Under the pieces are notes generated by a model. It was not told the DNA's origin, made no database searches, and worked only from the letters and a program-made list of their open reading frames with translations. The translations under genes and the position numbers were made by a program. From NCBI GenBank assembly GCA_011037195.1, contig JAAEAF010014408.1, forward strand, positions 1-64,000: a DNA stretch of 64,000 nt, given 5' to 3'. Shown here piece by piece: positions 56,905 to 64,000 of this stretch. This DNA is from Triatoma infestans. Taxonomy: Eukaryota; Arthropoda; Insecta; Hemiptera; Reduviidae. How positions within the stretch are numbered: position 1 is the first letter of the stretch; each line of letters starts with the position of its first letter.

Positions 56905-57370
56905 GAGTAAGGAGAGAAGGGATTTATAGAGAGAAGAGTGACCGAGCGAAGAGTTAAAGATATGTTGGAAAAGCGTGATGAATATAGGATGGTGTAGCGT
57001 TGATGTAGCCTGGTATGATTAGTTAGAACTCTTGATATACTAATACTGGTGAGTTAGTATTAGCCAAGCTTCAAGGTTGAAGTTTACATAGTGACTGATC
57101 TTTACTCTTCACACTTTATCTGGTGACACACTGTACTCATCAGAGTTGCTGAGCACTCATTCAATTTACCATTAGCGATAGCTTCTAGGTGGAAAGATTG
57201 CCTGTTGAATTTGAAGTCCACACTAACATCTTTTAGTGCGCATGAAAGATGGGTGTAATGCATAGTTGACGTGCACTTGGAGCTCATTTGATGTGATTGC
57301 TGATACAGCTATTGAGTCCAGCTTATATGTGCTGATGATTAGTTCCGTTACATAATATCATCGATAATAA
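56905..57370 (+). repeat. Dispersed family C, copy 3
   Basis: gagagaagagtgaccgagcg aagag, gatagcttctaggtggaaag, gtaatgcatagttgacgtgc and ttgagtccagctt align with the other two copies. Confidence 0.65.
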
Positions 57371-57687
57371 AATCATCTACATTCATAAACGAAGTTATGA
57401 CTGGTTATGAAGTAGGTGGAAGAAAATCCAGTATAATTTTGGGTATCCTCTTTCTGTTAGTGTATGATTTAAGTAAGTATAAATATGCCTTCAATTTGTA
57501 TTGAGTTCTATTATAAGTAGTTGTTTTGAGGTTGTTTTGAATTTTTTAATGTTTGTTCCCCCCAGCCTTTGTTGGTTCTTGTACTATTTTCTTTCTTCTA
57601 CGCTTTTATTTTGTCAGATTCAAATCGGCTAAATAATGGATGTTTTTTTATATGGTATTTTATCCGTCATAGCATGCATATTTATAT

Positions 57688-57726
57688 AATTCCTAACCGG
57701 TATCGGATTTTCATCCATCGTCAGTG
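57688..57726 (-). repeat. Decayed hammerhead-like fragment
   Basis: Minus strand reads CACTGACGATGGATGAAAAT then CCGATACCGGTTAGG. This is the layout of the 26.6-kb block, but GAAA has become GATA. No paired arm is nearby. Confidence 0.45.
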
Positions 57727-57734
57727 CAAATTCA

Positions 57735-60250
57735 CCAAGTTCGTGTAGTTCACTTCAACGTAATGTTTCTGTTACACTCACACTTTTTGGTTGTTGGATG
57801 TTTTTTTTAACTTGTGATTATGTTTTTAAATCAATTATTAATCACTTTTAAGTGATTTATCTTAAGTTAACATTAAGAGTAAAGACCAAATTTGCTTTCA
57901 GTCTTGTAAAACAGCCTTCTTATCTCAAGCTATTACCATAAAATGAGTTAATTAACTAGTAAATTTGTGGGATAGTTTTGTTATAAAAAGAAGTGAATAT
58001 AAAGTTGAATTGGTATGTTGTTCTTGGTATGTGTGTCTGTTTGTAAAGTACATAGTATGTGTAGTTTCTTCATTAGGGAGCCAAGGGTTTGGAAATGATT
58101 TACAGGTATACATAATGCAAGCGACACTATCCACTGTACCATGTCCTCCAACCATTCTCTTTTGGAATAATTTTTATATTTGTTCACATTGTGTGAAGTG
58201 TGTACAACTACTGTTAGTATTACCACTAGAAATATATTTTTTACCCACGCTTTAGAAAGATTTCTTCTCATTCTCCATTCCATTTATAAAATAAACGTTT
58301 TTCATGTGGTAGTTTTCTTCCCCCTCCTCTTCTTTATTGTAGTTAATTTTTATTTCCTTGTGATTTTTTTTTTCATCTTACTATTCATTCCTTAGTTTTG
58401 GTTTGTTAGTTTTCATTATTAATTCAGTTTTTTAAATACTTAATCTGTATAGTATGTTGTTTACATTGTGATAAAAATGTTAGATGTACAACGGTTTGAT
58501 TGGTTACTAAGTCACTATACCTCAAAGTATATCAGAGAGTGTTCTAATTTTTCCTTCCCATTTGCTTCAAACCAGAATCCCCATAGGTCTTGGGGGGGAG
58601 GGTGGCCTGTTCGCTACTTCAGGAAAAAGATTAATGAAGAAAATCGAGTTTGGCGTGATGGATCTTGTAGGGAGAGTTGCAATCCTCTACATAGTTCATG
58701 CTCTTTGTTCCGCCACCATCAGATTTCAGTTACCTCAGTGGCTTTGATACGAGTTGATATGATGGTGGATTGTGACGAATTTATTGCAATAAGCGCGATT
58801 AAAAAAATTAAAATAAAAAATTTCTTGTTGTTATTGTTGATCTTACTTATCATAGCAAATACTTAGCATCATGCAAATCACTAAAAATGTCCGTGTGTTC
58901 ACATTGTATCCGTGGTTTAGTTAGAATCTGAAATAACATCCACGTGCTTTTTTTTTTCCAGCTAATTGGTGTTTGAGATTTGCTTTAAAATCTTATAGTT
59001 GTTCATTGAATGCTTGATTTAAATCTCGTCCAAGCAATATAGGGCAATATTGAATTATGGATACTGTCTCAAACCCAAAGACTCAGGATTTCCTACTTGA
59101 AACCAAAAGCTTGTACAGTACGTATGTAAGTATGCAAAAATATGAAATATAAATATAAAATTTTCCTATCATAACCTGTGTTTTATATTCGCTTAACAAG
59201 CAAGACAAGAATCTGTGGTATCAGATCACTTTTTATTGATTCCATTTTTTTATACTTTCTTTTGTGTTGCTAGCATTCATCTTCTTTAAAATTCTGAAAT
59301 TTATCCTTAGTTCTAAAGGAAGTATACTTTTATTTATTTATTTTTTAATAGGTATGTTACAAAATTTGTAATTAATCATACGTAAGTGTTATGTATTCTT
59401 CATTTAAATAATTAAAGTTTATGATAGTATCATTGTGATTTCTGTCCAAAGATTTGTCCGACTTGTCTTAAACTCTTTTCGATTTCGGGATTTCGGCATC
59501 CACCCCCAGGCATTTCTTATTCGCTCAACCCGTCTTATTTACATTACACTAACTCGACAAGACTTAGAACTCCTTTAGCTTGGCCGCTGCTGTAAACATT
59601 AAAGAAGATTGCAGAGTTGCTGTAATACTATCGGAGAATGTTTGATTCAATAATGAGACTTTTGAATTTAAAGAACCTAAATTTGCATGCTTCCACTTTT
59701 CTTGAATTTCCATAACTTGTTAGAGGGCCATAAAGCCAGTAGTTTCTAACACAAATTTTTCTACAAAAACTTACTGTATATGGAATTTCGAACTTAAAAT
59801 CTTGAAAACATAGTAAATCAGAGAATAGTTCAACAACATGAGTGAAACTAATTTGACTGAAATATAGTTCATGGGATCAGGATAGATGGATATAATAGCG
59901 ATACTGTATAAAAGATGACTCAAATTGACTGTTAGATTGTGGATATTGAGTGATGTTTAGAATTGTCTAAGGGTGTGAATTTAGTGACGTCACAGTGCCA
60001 AAGTGACGGATATTCTCCATTTTAGTTAACCTCTCAGTCATTCTCTCTGTCTCCTAAATTCCTCCATCCTCCAATGACATATTCATTGGTGGTTTGCCTG
60101 TGCCACATGGCTCTCTTCTCTCACTAACAATCTTAATAACTCTTTAATTTAAGAATAAGATTTATTTATTTTAATTAAGAAAACGATGTCGAAATTGTTA
60201 GTATATTAGAGATACTTACACCTAATGTCAATAGGTGCTAATACCTTGCC
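57735..60250. other. AT-rich spacer, no gene found
   Basis: The 132-codon frame at 58468-58866 is composition-driven, with a hydrophobic T-rich tail and no motif. 59990-60130 is a pyrimidine-rich, LTR-like or UTR-like stretch. Confidence 0.5.
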
Positions 60251-60254
60251 TGCC

Positions 60255-60630
60255 ATAGGTGTCAAATTTTCGAAATTATCTGTTTTGCGGGAAATTCATA
60301 ATGAGGTCCTGAGTGCAACAAACATTTTTAGCGAATGGTCTGTTTGTGTATGTGTGAACAAAACAACTCAAAATGAAAAATTGCAGGAAGCTCACACTTG
60401 GTATTCGGCTTTAGTACTATCACCACATCTGACACGAGTTTTTTCGGCAAAATCCATTTTCGCCAATCGGAAGTGCTGCTTTACTGAACGATTTTTTTCC
60501 TTTTGGTTCTTCGCGATTGTCTCGAAAGCGGCTCTAACAATTTTCTTTAATCTTTGTATACTATCTACATATATAAAAATCTATAACTTTTATCTGAAAC
60601 ATTTTTCCTTGAAAATTGGCCCTCTTTGCC
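60255..60630 (+). repeat. Family A repeat, 5' and middle part
   Basis: aggtgtcaaattttcgaaat, ttgcaggaagctcacacttg, catttaaaatcc-type and tcgccaatcggaagtgctgc words, and ttatctgaaacatttttcct, follow family order. It explains the 159-codon frame here, which crosses non-coding repeat sequence. Confidence 0.65.
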
Positions 60631-60699
60631 AATTTGTCTGCCTGATCATTATCGACCATATTGCCGTGACTGAGAAACAATTCAAGCTTTTTGAGGTAC

Positions 60700-61855
60700 T
60701 CTAACTTCTCTTAAAAATTCTCTCCCTTTGTTTAAACTGCGAGGCTACATTGAACAGTCAAAAGAATAAGTAGACTGGCTTCAGTTCTAGTGTCAGGTTC
60801 TTGATGGCGAACATTTCACCACCACCACCATTTCTGGAGCAGCAGCTTGTAAGAGATGGGAATAAACTTTCCCTCCTGCATGTTTTAGGAAGTGGAACCA
60901 ATGGCCGGTAGCTATTTATTCAGGTGACTCCATTCATTGATTGCTTTCATATGCGTAGGTGTTCGTCTGTGTAGCCAAGCCTGATTGATCAATTTACCAA
61001 CGCCTTGACTTCTCGCATCAATGGTGAGAGCGTTAGTCACTAGACTACCAAGTAGCTTTATGGTAGGTTAATTAGATTAATTTAAGGAATGGCGCCCATT
61101 ATTAATTAAATGGTTATGATTGATTAAACAGAAATATCTAAATTCAATTTTACGACAGTTTATAATGACAGTTTTATACTATTTCCTTCTTTGCTCATCT
61201 CTTGGTTTTGATTCAGAATGTTTTTTCTAACATTTTAACAAAGATAATCCCTGTATCCGTAATTTGATTACAATATAATTAATATTAATTTTATTACACT
61301 TACATACTTATATATCCATGTTTGTTATATTCTATTTCTCAGCAATTATTATTCCTGGTGACATTATCTCATACTTTCTAGTATTCTTCTAATGTTTTGT
61401 TTGTATGTGTAGGTTGTTGGTTGAAGGCAAGAAGTTGGAGTAGAAAAGTTTTACTGTGGATATCCTTTGTGTAATGGTTGGTGAGGAGTGGTTGGTCTGG
61501 AGAGTTTTCTTTCGGAGACTCGCCGGCACGCTTCTCCATACCTAAATAATTTATGAATTGTTGATTTCCCAAGGTACACAGGCCGAACGAACAAAATGGT
61601 GTTGTCTCTACTACTGCACTGTTCTAGTATAGGCCAGGCCACAACGGTTCTCCAAATATTCCATCTTGAATTTTCTTTTGTCTATATGGATATATATATA
61701 TATATATATATATCTTGTGACATGTTTGCTCTATTTTCTTTTACTTGCTTTCTATCTGTTCTAAGAATTTTTACTATTATTCTGGTGTGTTTATTCACAT
61801 CAACAAATTTGGTGTTTTTAAGACATTATTTTTTGCATTTAAAGAATTTATGTAT
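60700..61855. other. Spacer, no gene found
   Basis: 60780-61060 has balanced composition but no motif. A (TA)n run lies at about 61690-61712. Confidence 0.5.
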
Positions 61856-61861
61856 ATGTAA

Positions 61862-62548
61862 AGTACCGGACAAAAGTATTGCATAAAATTTCAAAATATT
61901 ATAATTTGAAGTTGAAAGGTATTTTCGTATATTTTTTTTTAAGGATTCATTTTGTTCAACTCTAATCCAAAGGAAAAATAGAACAACTACTAAAAATTTA
62001 AGAAAAACCTGATTTTATTACACAGAATAAAAAATAAAGCTAAAAAAAAAAAATCTGTAAAATTCAAAATTAAAACGGTTCTTATTTATTATTACTTCTT
62101 CATTTTTTTCCAACAGTATTTGGTGATGTACCTCCTCTTGCTCTGATAACTGCAGCAAGCCTCCTTGGCATTGAAGAGATTAGATTTTGGATAACCTCTT
62201 GAGAAATCTCATTCCATTCTTCAATAAATGTTGTACGTAGCTCCCTGAGAGTGCTAGGGACAATCAGGCGAAGTCTGAGCCGTCTTCCAACTGTATCTCA
62301 AAGGTGTTCTATTGGATTTAGGTCTGGACTTCTCTGTGGAGAAACAAAACGTCGAATACCAACATCCTGTAGGTACTCAAGGACATCTCAAGCAGTGTGA
62401 CATCTGGCATTTTCCTGCATTAATAGAAAATCATTCCTCTTCAAGGTAATTCCGGGTATTTAACGTCCAATTTTCACGATATGTAAGTCTGTACGTCCGT
62501 CAAAACTTATGCTTCCCCAAAGCATGGTTGGTACTTTTGTCCAACAGT
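61862..62548 (-). mobile_element. Tc1-family DNA transposon, internally deleted
   Basis: Left end agtaccggacaaaagtattg and right end ggtacttttgtccaacagt (62530-62548) are imperfect inverted repeats, sharing GGACAAAAGTA. Only the second half of the transposase lies between them. The N-terminal half is gone, with the right end joined directly to coding sequence. Confidence 0.8.
62085..62535 (-). pseudogene. Tc1-type transposase C-terminal half, inactive
   Basis: Minus-strand reading gives MLWGSISFDGRTDLHIV, then MQENARCHTA, then a stop, DVLEYLQDVGIRRFVSPQ, RSPDLNPIEHL, a second stop, DTVGRRLRLRLIVPSTLREL, EEWNEISQEVIQNLISSM and PRRLAAVIRARGGTSPN. It ends at a stop near 62085. The catalytic Asp expected in 'MQDNA' is Glu here, and 34 residues separate it from the Glu of PIEH, as in DD34E enzymes. 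The stops and the lost first half make it inactive. Confidence 0.85.
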
Positions 62549-62549
62549 T

Positions 62550-63350
62550 TTATAAGTCAAAAATCGCTTTGCCCAAAGAATGAGTTGTAAAATAATGTTC
62601 CTAACTTAGTGCCTAAGTCAAAATCGATTATATCTCTTCCAGAGCCACTCTAAAGGCTGGCTTGATTAGGAAAAAAATCTGCATGATCTCCATAGGTTTT
62701 GATATTAGAAATTAATATTTGTACTAGGAATATTAAGCAGTGATTAAGACATGTTCTATTTGTCTGGTCGTTCTTAGCCAGCTTCTATTTCTTCTGGGTG
62801 ACCAGTTTTGGAACAGTTACCCATTTCTGCGCAGCAATTACAAAAGAATACCATTGATTACGAACTATCTCATACATTCAGTGTGTTGTAAGTTTAATAA
62901 TTCAATGTGTTGTTTTACCAAATATTTCTAAAGATGTGTGCTTGTTGAATAAGCCGCTTGTGAAGCCGCTACAATATTGGATAAATTTAGAGTTTGTCAG
63001 TTTCTTTAACCAGTTTTGATAGAACTTTGAGATATATCCAGGTTTTGTTTTTTTTCGTTTTGATAGAAAATTACTTGTGATAGAAAGGATTATATACTTA
63101 ATTAATATTTCGAAATACTGGATAGTATTCCAAATATATCTTAATTGAATCTATAAGATCTTGCTGTTTCATTTTATGGTTATCAACCGGTTTTGAGGTT
63201 AGCTCATTGTTTTGCTATGTTAGAGAAATGTGTTGTATTAATTTTCATAATATAAAAAATGTGATAATAAAGAAGAAATCTGATAATAATGACTTCTCTC
63301 CAATGTTCCTTTAATACACTGTTTAGTTCGACATTATATATTCCTGCAAG
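62550..63350. other. AT-rich spacer with a foldback scrap
   Basis: ttcattttatggttatcaac cggttttgagg at 63168-63198 matches the outer foldback arm. Nothing else is recognised. Confidence 0.5.
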
Positions 63351-63354
63351 GCAA

Positions 63355-63720
63355 TACGTATTGTAAAATTTATAATCTTTTGTCTTCTTTTTTTATAGAT
63401 GTATTTAAATACAATTTTTAATTTATTAATAATGTTTTATCTTTTGTTTCAGGTGAGTGCGATGAAAGTATTCTCTCTTTAAAACTTGGAGTTATGGTAA
63501 AGTCGAATAATTTTAATAAGATAGCATTTTTTGTTCAAAGTTGTAATAAATTCTACATATAGTTGAGAAAATTCTAAGTTACTTTGATGAGGCTTTTAGT
63601 GATAGTTTTTCATATGTAGCATACAATCGGGGGACCCGAATTTAAATCTTGACAGAAATAAAACTAGAATTTTAAATGTTTTAGCTTAATTTAGAGTAAA
63701 ATGCGATCAAAATTGAAAGC
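63355..63720 (+). repeat. Dispersed repeat with a caggtgagt word, copy 2
   Basis: Partner of 26940-27290. Again followed within about 250 bp by foldback sequence. Confidence 0.5.
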
Positions 63721-63916
63721 AGCTTGTTGTTTTCTTTTAGGACATTAATCATTAACTATATCGTGAGGGCTGATGAAAAAACATACAGAAATCAGATTCT
63801 TGAGCTAAAAATTTTAAAAGGAATGTTATAAAAGCAATATTTACCATTGATATAACCAGTAACTTACAATATTTAGTTTCATATAAAAAATGGCTTTCAG
63901 GTATACACTTTCCTTT

Positions 63917-64000
63917 GTTGTTCTGCAAGAGCTGAAAAGCATCAGAGATATATTCCTTGATAGCCTGCTTCAATTTGTGGTCTTCGACCGGTTTCGGACG
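63917..64000 (-). mobile_element. Foldback element cut by the window end
   Basis: gttctgcaagagctgaaaag catcagagatatattccttg atagcctgcttc, then cttcgaccggtttcggacg, is the complement of the right arm and right flank seen at 3070-3170. The hammerhead-like block begins at the last bases and is incomplete. Confidence 0.75.

Noticed and set aside
58468..58866. 132-codon frame as a gene
   Set aside because: Its hydrophobic tail comes from T-rich DNA. No domain, promoter or exon signals.
60225..60704. 159-codon frame as a gene
   Set aside because: It runs through a family A copy, and other copies have stops at equivalent places.
1..64000. CRISPR arrays, bacterial operons or other prokaryotic systems
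   Set aside because: No regularly spaced short repeats, no ribosome-binding sites and no long prokaryotic frames. Composition and element content are those of an animal genome.

Overview
The window is AT-rich, repeat-dense, non-coding animal DNA, most likely arthropod and probably insect. The evidence is the repeat content: mariner and Tc1 relics, Jockey-type and RNase H-bearing non-LTR retrotransposons, tRNA-derived SINEs, and TATA/Inr promoters of the insect type. The order cannot be fixed from sequence alone. No host gene, rRNA or functional tRNA gene could be supported. Nearly all short open frames are chance frames or lie inside repeats.

Layout. 1-9 kb: a GC-richer segment of unknown origin, an LTR-like repeat, two foldback elements (2.9 and 6.2 kb), two copies of a ~1.03-kb non-coding repeat (family A), and a SINE. 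9-15 kb: an exact 3 x 112-bp tandem repeat, a broken mariner with perfect 16-bp inverted repeats, a coding-like relic, a SINE, and duplicated RNase H/C-terminal relics of a non-LTR element. 15-24 kb: unique AT-rich DNA, then family A copies, one of them split by a 5'-truncated non-LTR insertion. 24-34 kb: a TATA/Inr core promoter, another foldback, a SINE, LTR-like repeats, a local duplication and one CpG-rich island. 36-39 kb: two unrelated tRNA-derived SINE families, both with clear target-site duplications; one may lie inside a hAT-like relic. 40-47 kb: reverse-transcriptase relics, including a 3' Jockey copy whose active-site motif reads FAND instead of FADD. 47.3-50.8 kb: a tandem duplication with a 1723-bp period and no difference found. 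53-64 kb: two further copies of a dispersed family (C), a foldback at 54.6 kb, a Tc1 relic, and a foldback cut by the window end.

The most interesting signal is in the foldback elements. Their arms carry a hammerhead-ribozyme-like core: CUGANGA, a short hairpin, GAAA, then a GUC-type cleavage triplet, flanked by complementary stem I strands. The best copies are at 6301-6338 and 54703-54745, with decayed relatives elsewhere. The call comes from motif and pairing inspection only; no folding or cleavage was tested.
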